A DNA stretch of 64,000 nucleotides from NCBI GenBank assembly GCA_016704535.1, contig JADIZZ010000007.1, forward strand, positions 124,001-188,000, given 5' to 3'. Shown piece by piece: positions 43,582 through 52,767 of this stretch. The DNA comes from Betaproteobacteria bacterium. GTDB lineage: Bacteria; Pseudomonadota; Gammaproteobacteria; Burkholderiales; Burkholderiaceae_C. Position numbers and translations under genes: made by a program. Position 1 is the stretch's first letter. Every line of letters starts with the position of its first letter. Below the pieces are notes generated by a model. The model ran no database searches and had not been told where the DNA came from. It was given only the letters and a program-made list of their open reading frames with translations.

Positions 43582-43626
43582 ACGCGGCCCCTCGAAGGAG
43601 CCCTCTCCGGTGCCGTAACGGGGCTG

Positions 43627-44130
43627 TCAGTAGGTCGCGGGTGCGTTCGCCGGCGTGGGCGCGCGCATGGTCGGTGCCTTGGTCACACGCACGCGGCCGC
43701 CGGTCGTGACGAGGATCACCGCGTCGCCCGGATTGAAGGTCTCGGCCGCCTTGGCCTGCACGACCGAGCGGCGGTCGCCGTTCTTCAACTGCACCAGGAT
43801 CTCGACCGCGTCCTCGCGCGTGGTGCTGCGTTCGACGGCGTTGCCGATGACGCCGCCGACCACGGCACCGAGGATGCCCACCACCACGGCTTCACGACTG
43901 CCGCCGACGCTGGAGCCGGCCACGCCGCCGGCCACGCCGCCGGCGGCGGCGCCGATACCGCTTTGCTGGCCTTCGACCACCACCGGGCGTGAACTCAGCA
44001 CCACGCCGTCGACCACGGTCGAAAGGCGCTGGGCTTCGCTGCGGCTGACGACGTCGGGACTGGTGGTGGAACAGGCGGCCAGCACCAGCATCGAGGCCAA
44101 GGCGGTGGTGCGGACGAGCAAGCGTTTCAT
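43627..44130 (-). CDS. Glycine-zipper outer-membrane lipoprotein (SlyB/Pcp-like)
   Basis: The 167-residue protein has a lipoprotein signal (LVLAACST) and a glycine-zipper stretch (GIGAAAGGVAGGVAGSSVGG and VVGILGAVVGGVIGNAV), followed by a small beta domain with VEILVQLKNGDRRSVVQ. This matches SlyB/PcP-type lipoproteins of the outer membrane. The ATG at 44130 follows GGAGACC. Not part of the sulfur genes. Confidence 0.85.
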   Translation of the reverse strand: MKRLLVRTTALASMLVLAACSTTSPDVVSRSEAQRLSTVVDGVVLSSRPVVVEGQQSGIGAAAGGVAGGVAGSSVGGSREAVVVGILGAVVGGVIGNAVERSTTREDAVEILVQLKNGDRRSVVQAKAAETFNPGDAVILVTTGGRVRVTKAPTMRAPTPANAPATY

Positions 44131-44211
44131 CGAGGTCTCCAAAGGGAACAAATCAGCTGCGCAGATCGCGAACGGCGCGACCGCTGTGGTGGAGCCCGCC
44201 GCAGGGGCAAA

Positions 44212-44258
44212 GTTCCGGCGCCGGCTTGACGGCGCACGCCGGAATTCTGCGCCGGAAC
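44212..44258. repeat. Structured intergenic inverted repeat
   Basis: GTTCCGGCGC (44212-44221) and GCGCCGGAAC (44249-44258) are exact complements, and a third similar arm (CGCCGGAA) lies between. It may be a terminator or small repeat element between two genes that read on the same strand. Confidence 0.45.
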
Positions 44259-44271
44259 CGGCGGGCCGGCC

Positions 44272-44829
44272 TCAACCGTGCAGGCGTGAATTGCGCGGCA
44301 CGCTGGCCAGCAGGAAGTCCATCTGGTCGGCGAGGATGCGCCGGCCGCGCAGGATCATGTCCTCGTGCAGGCTGGGCACGTAGGGCAGGTAGAGCAGCGT
44401 CATGCGGGCCTCTTCGGGCATGCGGTTGCCCTTGTGGCCGTTGCAGGTGCGGCAGGCGGTGATGCAGTTCATCCAGCTGTCGCTGCCGCCGCGCGAGACG
44501 GGCACGATGTGTTCACGCGTGAGCTCGTCGAAGTGGAAGCGGTGGCCGCAGTAGGCGCAGATGCCGCGGTCGCGCACGAACAGCTTGGGGTTGGACAGCG
44601 CCGGTGTCTGCCGCCAAGCCCTGCTGGGCACCGCGCCGCGCACGGCGACGATGGGGTGCACCTCGATGCGCGACTGCAGGCCCGTGGCCCGCTGCACGCC
44701 GCCGCGCAGCACGTGAAAGGCCTGACCCAGCGTCCACGCCACGGCGTCGCTGGCGTACAGCACCGCCGCTTCGCGCGGGCTGATCCACGCTTGAGGGCGG
44801 CCCGAGATATCGAGCTGCAGCACGTCCAT
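44272..44829 (-). CDS. HNH endonuclease
   Basis: The 185-residue protein has the treble-clef zinc knuckle and HNH motif: CAYCGHRFHF, LTREHIVPVSRGGSDSWMN and TACRTCNGHKG, with both CxxC pairs intact. The N-terminal 85 residues (MDVLQLDISGRP, WISPREAAVLYA) are those of widespread proteobacterial stand-alone HNH proteins, which lie next to no restriction partner. The frame is open far upstream, but the ATG at 44829 is where family-like sequence starts. Function in the cell is unknown. Confidence 0.85.
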   Translation of the reverse strand: MDVLQLDISGRPQAWISPREAAVLYASDAVAWTLGQAFHVLRGGVQRATGLQSRIEVHPIVAVRGAVPSRAWRQTPALSNPKLFVRDRGICAYCGHRFHFDELTREHIVPVSRGGSDSWMNCITACRTCNGHKGNRMPEEARMTLLYLPYVPSLHEDMILRGRRILADQMDFLLASVPRNSRLHG

Positions 44830-44984
44830 GACCACGAGCGTAAACGATCTGCGGCGAAGCTTCCGTGACGGGCCTCGCTGTCCTTCAACGGCGAGCCGCG
44901 GCCCCGCGAAGACGATTTCTAGGACGCCCACCCTAAAAAACGTGGGCTCTTGACCCCGCTGCGGCGCACGAAGTCTGCAAAATA

Positions 44985-44996
44985 GAACGACCGTTC
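44985..44996. promoter_or_regulatory. TetR-type operator dyad
   Basis: GAACGACCGTTC is an inverted repeat (GAACG-AC-CGTTC) centred 23 bases before the TetR start. Such a position suits autoregulation. The 183-base spacer 44830-45012 otherwise holds nothing. Confidence 0.5.
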
Positions 44997-45012
44997 GATT
45001 TCTGAAGGCTGC

Positions 45013-45717
45013 ATGCCCGCGTTCGCCGAAAGCTCCACTGCCGACCCCGCTCGCCACAGCACTCGCGCCCTGCAAAAGGGCCAGCAAACGCGTGCGGCCA
45101 TCCTCGACGCAGCGCTGAGCCTGGCCTCGCACATGGGGCTGGAAGGGCTGTCGATCGGTGCACTGGCCGAGGTCATGCAGATGAGCAAGTCGGGCGTCTT
45201 TGCTCACTTCGGTTCGCGTGAGGAGCTGCAGATTTCCGTCATCCGGGAGTACCACGCACGCTTCGAGGAAGAGGTCTTCGTACCCGCGATACGCGAACCA
45301 CGCGGTGTGCCCCGGCTGCGCGCGCTTTTCGAGCGCTGGATTCGCCGCGTCTCGGTGGAACTCGATTCGGGCTGCATCTACATCAGCGGCGCCGTCGAGT
45401 TCGACGATCGCCCGGGCCCGGTGCGCGACGCGCTGGTGTCGATGGTGCGTGCCTGGCATGCAGCCCTGGAGCGCGCCATCCGCATGGCCATGGCCGAGGG
45501 ACAGCTGCGCCCTGATGCCGAGCCTACGCAGATGCTGTTCGAGTTGCACGGCCTGATCCTGGCCCTGCACCACGATGCACGTTTCCTGCGCACTCCGGGG
45601 GCGCTCGACCGTGCCCGCGCCGGTTTCGAACGCACGCTGTCCTATTACGCACAGGCTTCCGGCGCGCAGTCCGCGACCGTCCGTGCGCCCGCGGCGCGCA
45701 AGTCTGCCCGGCGCTGA
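45013..45717 (+). CDS. TetR-family regulator of the beta-oxidation operon
   Basis: The 234-residue protein has the TetR DNA-binding helix-turn-helix (RAAILDAALSLASHMGLEGLSIGALAEVMQMSKSGVFAHFGSREELQ split over about residues 26-74) and a helical ligand domain. It lies directly upstream of, and in the same direction as, the acyl-CoA dehydrogenase gene (35 bases). TetR proteins in this position usually respond to acyl-CoA. The last residues are a basic tail. Confidence 0.88.
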   Translation: MPAFAESSTADPARHSTRALQKGQQTRAAILDAALSLASHMGLEGLSIGALAEVMQMSKSGVFAHFGSREELQISVIREYHARFEEEVFVPAIREPRGVPRLRALFERWIRRVSVELDSGCIYISGAVEFDDRPGPVRDALVSMVRAWHAALERAIRMAMAEGQLRPDAEPTQMLFELHGLILALHHDARFLRTPGALDRARAGFERTLSYYAQASGAQSATVRAPAARKSARR

Positions 45718-45752
45718 ACCGGTTTTCCATCCGTCTATCCCAGGAGCCCACC

Positions 45753-47552
45753 ATGCCCGTCTACAACCCGCCTCTGCGCGACCTGCAATTCGTGCTGCAC
45801 GAGCTTCTGAACGTCTGTGACGAACTGAAGCTGCTGCCACGGCACGCCGAGATCGATGCCGACACGGTCAACGCCGTCCTCGAGGAGGGCGGCAAGTTCG
45901 CCGCCGAGGTGATCTTCCCGCTCAATGTCAGCGGTGACACCGAAGGCTGCAAGCTCGACAAGACCACGCACGAGGTCAGCGCGCCCAGGGGATTCAAGGA
46001 AGCTTATGCACGCTACGTCGAAGGCGGTTGGCCGGCGTTGAGCACCGATCCCGCGTACGGCGGCCAGGGCCTGCCCATCGTGCTGAACCAGTGCTTCTAC
46101 GAGATGCTGAACAGCGCCAACCAGGCCTGGACGATGTATCCGGGCCTTTCGCACGGCGCCTACGAATGCCTGCACGCGCACGGCACCGACGCGCAGAAGG
46201 CGCTGTACCTGCCCCACCTGACCAGCGGCGAGTGGACGGGCACGATGTGCCTGACCGAACCGCACTGCGGCACCGATCTCGGCCTGCTGCGCACCAAGGC
46301 CGAGCCGGTGGCCGGCGCGCCCGACGGCACCTACCGGTTGACCGGGCAGAAGATCTTCATCAGCGCCGGCGAGCATGACCTGGCCGCCAACATCGTGCAC
46401 CTGGTGCTGGCCCGCCTTCCCGGCGCGCCGGCGGGCAGCAAGGGCATCAGCCTGTTCGTGGTGCCCAAGTTCAAGGTCCTGGCCGACGGCCGTCTGGGCG
46501 AGCGCAACCCCATCCTTTGCAGCGGCCTGGAGCACAAGATGGGTATCCACGGCAGCTCCACCTGCCAGATGATGCTCGACGGCGCAGAAGGCACGCTGGT
46601 CGGCCAGCCGCACAAGGGCCTGGCGGCGATGTTCGTGATGATGAACGCCGCGCGCCTGGGCGTGGGCAACCAGGGCCTGGGCCTGACCGAGGTGGCCTAC
46701 CAGAACGCCGTGGCTTACGCGAAAGACCGGCGCCAGATGCGCAGCCTGAGCGGCTCCAAGCAGCCCGACCAGGCCGCCGACACCATCATCGTGCACCCCG
46801 ACGTGCGCAAGATGCTGTTGACGGCGCGTGCCTACGCCGAGGGCGGTCGTGCGCTGGCCGTTTACATCGCGCTGCTCATCGACAAGGAGCTGGGCACCGA
46901 CGACGAGGACGAGCGCAAGGCCTGCGCCGACGAAGTGGCACTTCTGACACCCATCGTCAAGGCCTTTCTCACCGACAACGCCTGGATCGCCACCAGCCAC
47001 TGCATGCAGGTCTTCGGCGGCCACGGCTACGTCAAGGAATGGGGCATGGAGCAGTTCGTGCGCGATGCCCGCATCAACATGATCTACGAGGGCACCAACA
47101 CCATCCAGTCGCTAGACCTGCTGGGCCGCAAGGTGCTGGGCGACAACGGCGCCAAGCTGAAGGCCTTCGGCCGTCACATTGCTGCGTTCGTCGAGGAAGA
47201 GGGTACCAACGAGGCCATGCAGGAATTCGTCAACCCACTGGCTGACCTGGGCGACAAGGTCACCAAGCTGACCACCGAGCTGGGCATGAAGGCCTTCGGC
47301 AATGCCGACGAGGTGGGCGGCGCGGCGGTGGACTACCTGCGCGTATGCGGCCACCTGGTATTCGCCTACCTCTGGGCCCGCATGGCGAAGGTGGCGCTGG
47401 CGAAGAAGGACTGCGGCGACCCGTTCTACACCGCCAAGCTACACACTGCGCGCTTCTATTTCGCCAAGCTGCTGCCGGAAACGACCGGTCTCATCCGCAC
47501 TGCGCGCAGCGGTGTGGCGTCGCTGATGGCGATGGACGAAGCGTTGTTCTGA
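45753..47552 (+). CDS. Acyl-CoA dehydrogenase
   Basis: The 599-residue protein is a large acyl-CoA dehydrogenase: the FAD/substrate motifs MCLTEPHCGTDLGLLRTKA and YRLTGQKIFISAGEHD, and the C-terminal catalytic glutamate region MIYEGTNTIQSLDLLGRKV, are intact. It has the extra C-terminal domain of the long (about 600-residue) group. It begins beta-oxidation by introducing the trans-2 double bond. An AGGAG site precedes the ATG. First enzyme of an operon with the next five genes. Confidence 0.92.
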   Translation: MPVYNPPLRDLQFVLHELLNVCDELKLLPRHAEIDADTVNAVLEEGGKFAAEVIFPLNVSGDTEGCKLDKTTHEVSAPRGFKEAYARYVEGGWPALSTDPAYGGQGLPIVLNQCFYEMLNSANQAWTMYPGLSHGAYECLHAHGTDAQKALYLPHLTSGEWTGTMCLTEPHCGTDLGLLRTKAEPVAGAPDGTYRLTGQKIFISAGEHDLAANIVHLVLARLPGAPAGSKGISLFVVPKFKVLADGRLGERNPILCSGLEHKMGIHGSSTCQMMLDGAEGTLVGQPHKGLAAMFVMMNAARLGVGNQGLGLTEVAYQNAVAYAKDRRQMRSLSGSKQPDQAADTIIVHPDVRKMLLTARAYAEGGRALAVYIALLIDKELGTDDEDERKACADEVALLTPIVKAFLTDNAWIATSHCMQVFGGHGYVKEWGMEQFVRDARINMIYEGTNTIQSLDLLGRKVLGDNGAKLKAFGRHIAAFVEEEGTNEAMQEFVNPLADLGDKVTKLTTELGMKAFGNADEVGGAAVDYLRVCGHLVFAYLWARMAKVALAKKDCGDPFYTAKLHTARFYFAKLLPETTGLIRTARSGVASLMAMDEALF

Positions 47553-47615
47553 TTCCCTAGCCGACCCGCGGGCCTGCCGGGCCCAGGGCCGAACAACCTC
47601 CCCCAAGGAGACACC

Positions 47616-50000
47616 GTGAAGAGATTCCAAGTTCGCAAGGTTGCCGTACTCGGCGCCGGCGTCATGGGCGCGCAGATCGCTGCCCACCTCGTCAACTGCA
47701 AGGTGCCGGTGGTGCTGTTCGACTTGCCGGCCAAGGACGGGCCGAAGAACGGCATCGTCACGCGCGCCGTCGAAGGGCTGAAGAAGCTCAAGCCCGCGCC
47801 GCTGGGCGTGCCCGAGGATGCTGCGCGCATCGAACAGGCGAACTACGAAGAACACCTGGCCCTGCTGGGCGAATGCGACCTCGTCATCGAGGCCATCGCC
47901 GAACGCATGGACTGGAAGCTGGACCTGTACCAGAAGATCGCCGGCAGCCTGGCGCCGCATGCCATCGTCGCCAGCAACACCTCGGGCCTGTCGATCACGA
48001 AGCTCGCCGAGGTGTTGCCCGACAGCATCAAGCCGCGCTTCTGCGGCATCCACTTCTTCAACCCGCCGCGCTACATGGCGCTGGTGGAACTGATCAACAC
48101 GCCGGCCACGCAGGCCGACGTGCTCGACGACCTGGAAGCCTTCGTCACCAGCGCCTTGGGCAAGGGCGTGGTGCGCGCCAAGGACACGCCCAACTTCATC
48201 GCCAACCGCGTGGGCATCGCCGGCATGCTGGCCACCATCAAGGAGGCCGAGACCTTCGGCCTGTCCTACGACGTGGTGGACGACCTCACCGGCAAGAAGC
48301 TGGGCCGCGCCAGCAGCGGCACCTTCCGCACCGCCGACGTGGTGGGCCTGGACACGATGGCGCACGTCATCAAGACGCTGCAGGACAACCTTGCCGACGA
48401 CCCCTTCTTCCCGAGTTACGCCACACCGCCGGTGTTGAAAGCTCTTATCGAGAAGGGCGCGCTGGGCCAGAAGACCGGTGCCGGCTTCTTCAGGAAGGTG
48501 GGCAAGGACATCCTTCGGCTCGATCCGGCGAAGGCGGACTACGTGCCGGCGGGCGGCAAGGCCGAGGCCATCGTCGAGCGCATGCTGAAAAAGCCTGCGG
48601 CCGAGCGCCTGAAGCTGCTGCGTGAATCGAGCAACCCGCAAGCGCAGTTCCTGTGGGCCATCCTGCGCGACGCCTTTCACTACGCCGCCGTGCACCTGGA
48701 AGACATCGCCGACACCGCACGCGACATCGATTTCGCGATGCGCTGGGGCTTCGGCATGAAGCAGGGCCCGTTCGAGCTGTGGCAGGACGCCGGTTGGCAG
48801 CAGGTGGCCGGCTGGGTGAAGGAAGACATCGACGCGGGCAAGGCGCTGAGCAAGGCGCCGCTGCCCGATTGGGTGTTCGACGGCCGCACGGGTGTGCACA
48901 CCCCTGAAGGCAGCTGGAGCCCGTCGCGCCGGGCCTACGTGCCGCGCAGCGCGCTGCCGGTCTACTGCCGCCAGTACTTCCCGGAAAGCGTCGTCGGCGC
49001 AGGCGCCAAGGAGCCACTGAAGAGCGGCACTGAACTCTTCAAGAACGACGAGATGCGGCTGTGGACGCTGGACGGCGAGGTGCTCATCGCCAGCATCACC
49101 TGCAAGCTGCACCTCATCGGCACCGGTGTCGTCGAGGGCCTGGCCAAGGCGGTGGAACTGGCCGAGGCCTCGTACAAGGGCGTAGTCATCTGGTCGCCCG
49201 ACGACGTGTTCTCGGCCGGCGCCAACCTCGAAAGCCTGATGCCGGTGTTCATGACGCAGGGCTCCAAGGGCATCAAGCCCGTGGTCAAGCAACTGCAGGA
49301 GACCATGCTGCGCATGCGCTACGCGCAAGTGCCGGTGGTGGCCGCGATGCGCGGCATCGCCTTGGGTGGCGGCTGCGAAATTGCCCTCTATTGCGCGCGC
49401 CGGGTGGTGGCGATGGAAACCTACATCGGCCTGGTGGAAGTGGGCGTGGGCCTGATCCCGGCCGGCGGCGGGCTGGCCTACATCGCGCGCCGCGCGGCCG
49501 AGATGGCGACGGCAGCCAACGCGAACGCCGACATCCTGAAGTTCGCCAGCGACGGCTTCACCAACGCCGCGATGGCCAAGGTGGGCACGAGCGCGCTGGA
49601 GTCACGCAAGCTCGGCTACCTGGTCGAAGGCGACATCGTCGTGCCGCACAAGGACGAACTGCTCTTCGTCGCACTGACGCAGGCCAGGGCCATGGCCGAC
49701 AGCGGCTACCGCCCGCCGCCGAAGGCGCTGTTCCCGGTGGCCGGCCGCAGTGCCATCGCCACCATCAAGGGCCAGCTGGCGAACATGCGCGACGGCGGCT
49801 TCATCAGCGCGCACGACTTCCATGTCAGCAGCCTGATCGCCCAGGTGGTGTGCGGCGGCGACGTCGACGCCGGCAGCATGGTCAACGAGGAGTACCTGAT
49901 GACGCTGGAGCGCGAGCGCTTCTGCGGCCTGCTGGACCACCCCAAGAGCCAGGAACGCATCATGGGGATGCTCCAGACCGGCAAACCCGTGCGCAACTGA
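47616..50000 (+). CDS. 3-hydroxyacyl-CoA dehydrogenase / enoyl-CoA hydratase fusion
   Basis: The 794-residue protein joins an N-terminal NAD-binding hydroxyacyl-CoA dehydrogenase (GAGVMGAQIAAHL at 14-26, then NTSGLSI and IHFFNPP) to a C-terminal crotonase domain (VVIWSPDDVFSAGANL, AMRGIALGGGCEIAL). The order, dehydrogenase first and hydratase last, is opposite to that of E. coli FadB and typical of the FadN/FadB-like proteins of Burkholderiales. GTG start with AAGGAG upstream. The thiolase follows after 15 bases. Confidence 0.92.
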   Translation: MKRFQVRKVAVLGAGVMGAQIAAHLVNCKVPVVLFDLPAKDGPKNGIVTRAVEGLKKLKPAPLGVPEDAARIEQANYEEHLALLGECDLVIEAIAERMDWKLDLYQKIAGSLAPHAIVASNTSGLSITKLAEVLPDSIKPRFCGIHFFNPPRYMALVELINTPATQADVLDDLEAFVTSALGKGVVRAKDTPNFIANRVGIAGMLATIKEAETFGLSYDVVDDLTGKKLGRASSGTFRTADVVGLDTMAHVIKTLQDNLADDPFFPSYATPPVLKALIEKGALGQKTGAGFFRKVGKDILRLDPAKADYVPAGGKAEAIVERMLKKPAAERLKLLRESSNPQAQFLWAILRDAFHYAAVHLEDIADTARDIDFAMRWGFGMKQGPFELWQDAGWQQVAGWVKEDIDAGKALSKAPLPDWVFDGRTGVHTPEGSWSPSRRAYVPRSALPVYCRQYFPESVVGAGAKEPLKSGTELFKNDEMRLWTLDGEVLIASITCKLHLIGTGVVEGLAKAVELAEASYKGVVIWSPDDVFSAGANLESLMPVFMTQGSKGIKPVVKQLQETMLRMRYAQVPVVAAMRGIALGGGCEIALYCARRVVAMETYIGLVEVGVGLIPAGGGLAYIARRAAEMATAANANADILKFASDGFTNAAMAKVGTSALESRKLGYLVEGDIVVPHKDELLFVALTQARAMADSGYRPPPKALFPVAGRSAIATIKGQLANMRDGGFISAHDFHVSSLIAQVVCGGDVDAGSMVNEEYLMTLERERFCGLLDHPKSQERIMGMLQTGKPVRN

Positions 50001-50015
50001 GCAGGAGACACGAGC

Positions 50016-51215
50016 ATGAGCAAGCAAGTTCAAGACGCCTACATCGTCGCCGCCACGCGCACGCCCATCGGCAAGAGCGGCCGCGGCTTCTTCCGCAACA
50101 CCCGGCCCGACGACCTGCTGGTGGCCGCCGTGAAAGGCGCGCTGGCCCAGGTGCCTACGCTGGACCCCAAGGCCATCGAGGACGCCATCATCGGCTGCAG
50201 CTTCCCCGAGGGCGAGCAGGGCATGAACATGGCGCGCGTGGCGATGGTGCTGGCCGGCCTGCCGCACAGCGTGGGGGGTGTCACCATCAACCGCTTTTGC
50301 GCCAGCGGCCTGACCGCGCTGCAGATGGCGGCCGACCGCATCCGCGTCGGCGAGGCCGACGTGATGATCGCCGGTGGTGCCGAGAGCATGAGCATGGTGC
50401 CGATGGGCGGCAACAAGCCGTCCTTCAACCCCGAGGTCTTTGCGCGCGACGAGAACGTCGGTATTGCCTACGGCATGGGACTGACGGCCGAGAAAGTGGC
50501 GGCACAGTGGAAGGTCTCGCGCGAGGACCAGGATGCGTTTGCGCTGGAATCGCACCAGCGTGCGCTGAAGGCCATGGCGGCCGGCGAGTTCGGCGACGAG
50601 ATGACGCCTGTCACCGTGGTGGACCGCTTTCCCAACCTGGCCACGGGTGAAGTCGGCACCAAGACGCGCACCGTCAACCTCGACGAGGGCGCTCGCCCCG
50701 ACACGTCGCTCGAAGGCCTGGCCAAGCTGCGCCCGGTGTTCGCGGCCAAGGGCAGCGTCACGGCCGGCAACAGCAGCCAGACCAGCGACGGCGCCGGCGC
50801 GCTGATCCTGGCCAGCGAAGCGGCCATCAAGCGCTACGACCTCAAGCCGCTGGCGCGCTTCGTCAGCTTTGCGGTGCGCGGCGTGGCGCCCGAGATCATG
50901 GGCATCGGCCCCATCGAGGCCATTCCCGCGGCGCTGAAGGCCGCCGGGCTGACGCTGGCCGACATCGGCTGGATCGAGCTGAACGAGGCCTTCGCCGCGC
51001 AGTCGCTGGCCGTCATCCGCACCCTGGGCCTGGACCCGGGCAAGACCAACCCGATGGGCGGCGCCATCGCGCTGGGCCACCCGCTCGGCGCCACCGGCGC
51101 CATCCGCGCCGCCACCGTGGTGCATGCGCTGCGCCGCCACAAGCTGAAGTACGGCATGGTGACGATGTGCATCGGCATGGGCCAAGGCGCCGCAGGCATC
51201 ATCGAGGCTGTCTGA
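50016..51215 (+). CDS. Acetyl-CoA C-acyltransferase (thiolase)
   Basis: The 399-residue thiolase has the nucleophile C95 in INRFCASGLTALQM, the GGAIALGHPLGATGA histidine motif and the C-terminal CIGMGQGAAG cysteine motif. It cleaves 3-ketoacyl-CoA in the last step of beta-oxidation. An AGGAG site precedes the ATG. It forms the trifunctional set with the preceding fusion protein. Confidence 0.94.
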   Translation: MSKQVQDAYIVAATRTPIGKSGRGFFRNTRPDDLLVAAVKGALAQVPTLDPKAIEDAIIGCSFPEGEQGMNMARVAMVLAGLPHSVGGVTINRFCASGLTALQMAADRIRVGEADVMIAGGAESMSMVPMGGNKPSFNPEVFARDENVGIAYGMGLTAEKVAAQWKVSREDQDAFALESHQRALKAMAAGEFGDEMTPVTVVDRFPNLATGEVGTKTRTVNLDEGARPDTSLEGLAKLRPVFAAKGSVTAGNSSQTSDGAGALILASEAAIKRYDLKPLARFVSFAVRGVAPEIMGIGPIEAIPAALKAAGLTLADIGWIELNEAFAAQSLAVIRTLGLDPGKTNPMGGAIALGHPLGATGAIRAATVVHALRRHKLKYGMVTMCIGMGQGAAGIIEAV

Positions 51216-51246
51216 ACGGTTCGAACGCCCCAGCAGGAGACAAGAC

Positions 51247-52020
51247 ATGAGCATCAAGACCGCCACCCTCAACGGCGTGGCCACCATCGAGATTGCGCGG
51301 CCCGAGAAGAAGAACGCGCTCACGGTGGCCATGTACGAGGCGATGACGGCGGCACTCCACGCCGCCAAGGCCGACCCGGCGGTGCGGGCCGTGCTGATCA
51401 CCGGGCAGCCGGGGGTCTTCACCTCGGGCAACGACATCGAGGACTTCATGACACGCGCGCCAGGCCAGGGCAGCGACGCGATGGACTCGCCGGTCTTCCT
51501 GTTCATGCGCGCGCTGCTGGATTGCGACAAGCCGGTGGTGGCCGCCGTCACCGGTGCGGCGGTGGGCATCGGCACGACGATGCTGCTGCACTGCGACTTC
51601 GTCTATGTCAGCGACGAGGCGCGGCTGGCCATGCCCTTCGTCGCGCTGGGCCTGGTGCCCGAGTTCGGCTCGAGCCTGGTGGTGCCACAACTGATGGGCC
51701 ACCGCAAGGCGGCCGAGAAGCTGCTGCTGGGCGACCCCTTCACGCCCGAGCAGGCGGTGGAATGCGGCATCGCCAACGCCGTGCTGCCCGCCGCCGAGGT
51801 GGTGAACCATGCGCGACGCGTGGCCGAACGTTTCAACACGCTGCCGCCCGGCGCCGTGCGCGAAGCCAAGCAGCTGATGCGCGCGCCGCAGCACAAGATG
51901 CTGCTGGAAGTCATCGCCACCGAAGGTGAACTCTTCGCCAGGCGCCTGCGCAGCCCCGAGGCGATGGAGGCCTTCCAGGCCTTCTTCCAGAAGCGCAAGC
52001 CCGACTTCTCGAAGTTCTGA
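51247..52020 (+). CDS. Enoyl-CoA hydratase/isomerase
   Basis: The 257-residue crotonase-family protein has the oxyanion-hole motifs GQPGVFTSGNDIEDFM and AVTGAAVGIGTTMLLHCDF, and the segment PFVALGLVPEFGSS. The usual catalytic glutamates are partly replaced, since the GLVPEFG region keeps one acidic residue, as in isomerase-type relatives. It may act on unsaturated intermediates that the fusion protein does not handle. AGGAG site upstream; the next gene starts 3 bases later. Confidence 0.88.
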   Translation: MSIKTATLNGVATIEIARPEKKNALTVAMYEAMTAALHAAKADPAVRAVLITGQPGVFTSGNDIEDFMTRAPGQGSDAMDSPVFLFMRALLDCDKPVVAAVTGAAVGIGTTMLLHCDFVYVSDEARLAMPFVALGLVPEFGSSLVVPQLMGHRKAAEKLLLGDPFTPEQAVECGIANAVLPAAEVVNHARRVAERFNTLPPGAVREAKQLMRAPQHKMLLEVIATEGELFARRLRSPEAMEAFQAFFQKRKPDFSKF

Positions 52021-52023
52021 CCC

Positions 52024-52767
52024 ATGTCGCTGACCGTCAAGCTCGCCCTCAGTCCCCTGCTCGTCGCGCAGGCGGTGATGACGCGACGCCGTCTGCCGCG
52101 TCTGGCCGAGCCCGAAGGCGAACGCCATGGCCAGACCGGCGCCGCGGCGGCCACGCCGTTGCGCCTGCTGATCGCCGGGGACTCGTCGGCTGCTGGTGTC
52201 GGCGTGGTCACGCAGCGCGAGGCCCTTGCCGCGCAGCTGGCCGAGCGCCTGGCCGAGGCGTGCGCGCTGCACGTGCATTGGCGGTTGGTGGCGAAGTCGG
52301 GCCTGAACACGGCGCAGACGCTGCACGTGCTGCAGCGCGAGGCCACGCCACCGCAGGCCGATCTGGCGGTGGTGGTGACGGGGGTCAACGACGTCGTTGA
52401 CCAGGTGCCCTCGCACCACGCCGTCTCGTCGCGCGAGACCTTGGCCAACTGGCTGCGCAACGCGCACGGCGTGCAGCACGTGGTGTTCGCGCCGCTGCCG
52501 CCCATCCACCACTTCCCCGGCCTGCCACAACCCCTGCGCTGGGTGGCGGGCAGCGATGCGCGCCGCCACAACCTGGCGCTGCAGCGCTGGGTGCGCACAC
52601 GCGGCGACGTGTCCTGCGTCGACATGGAAATGCCACTGAACCGCGGTGTCATGGCGCCCGACGGCTTCCATCCCGGCGTGCCGGTCTACCGCTACTGCGC
52701 GGCCGCCATCGCGCAGCACGTGGCGGCACACGTGTGGCCCCACCTTCATCTGGAACCAGCGAAATGA
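52024..52767 (+). CDS. SGNH/GDSL-type hydrolase
   Basis: The 247-residue protein has block I LLIAGDSSAAGVG with the nucleophilic serine, block III GVNDVV and block V DGFHPG with the catalytic Asp-His pair. Family members are lipases, esterases or acyl thioesterases. Its place inside the beta-oxidation operon (overlap of four bases with the SDR gene) suggests action on fatty-acyl esters. The hydrophobic N-terminus (VKLALSPLLVAQAV) may be a membrane anchor. Confidence 0.82.
   Translation: MSLTVKLALSPLLVAQAVMTRRRLPRLAEPEGERHGQTGAAAATPLRLLIAGDSSAAGVGVVTQREALAAQLAERLAEACALHVHWRLVAKSGLNTAQTLHVLQREATPPQADLAVVVTGVNDVVDQVPSHHAVSSRETLANWLRNAHGVQHVVFAPLPPIHHFPGLPQPLRWVAGSDARRHNLALQRWVRTRGDVSCVDMEMPLNRGVMAPDGFHPGVPVYRYCAAAIAQHVAAHVWPHLHLEPAK

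Noticed and set aside
44272..45840. A 522-codon HNH protein starting at 45840
   Set aside because: The upstream two thirds lies antisense to the TetR gene and has no HNH-family similarity; the natural start is 44829.
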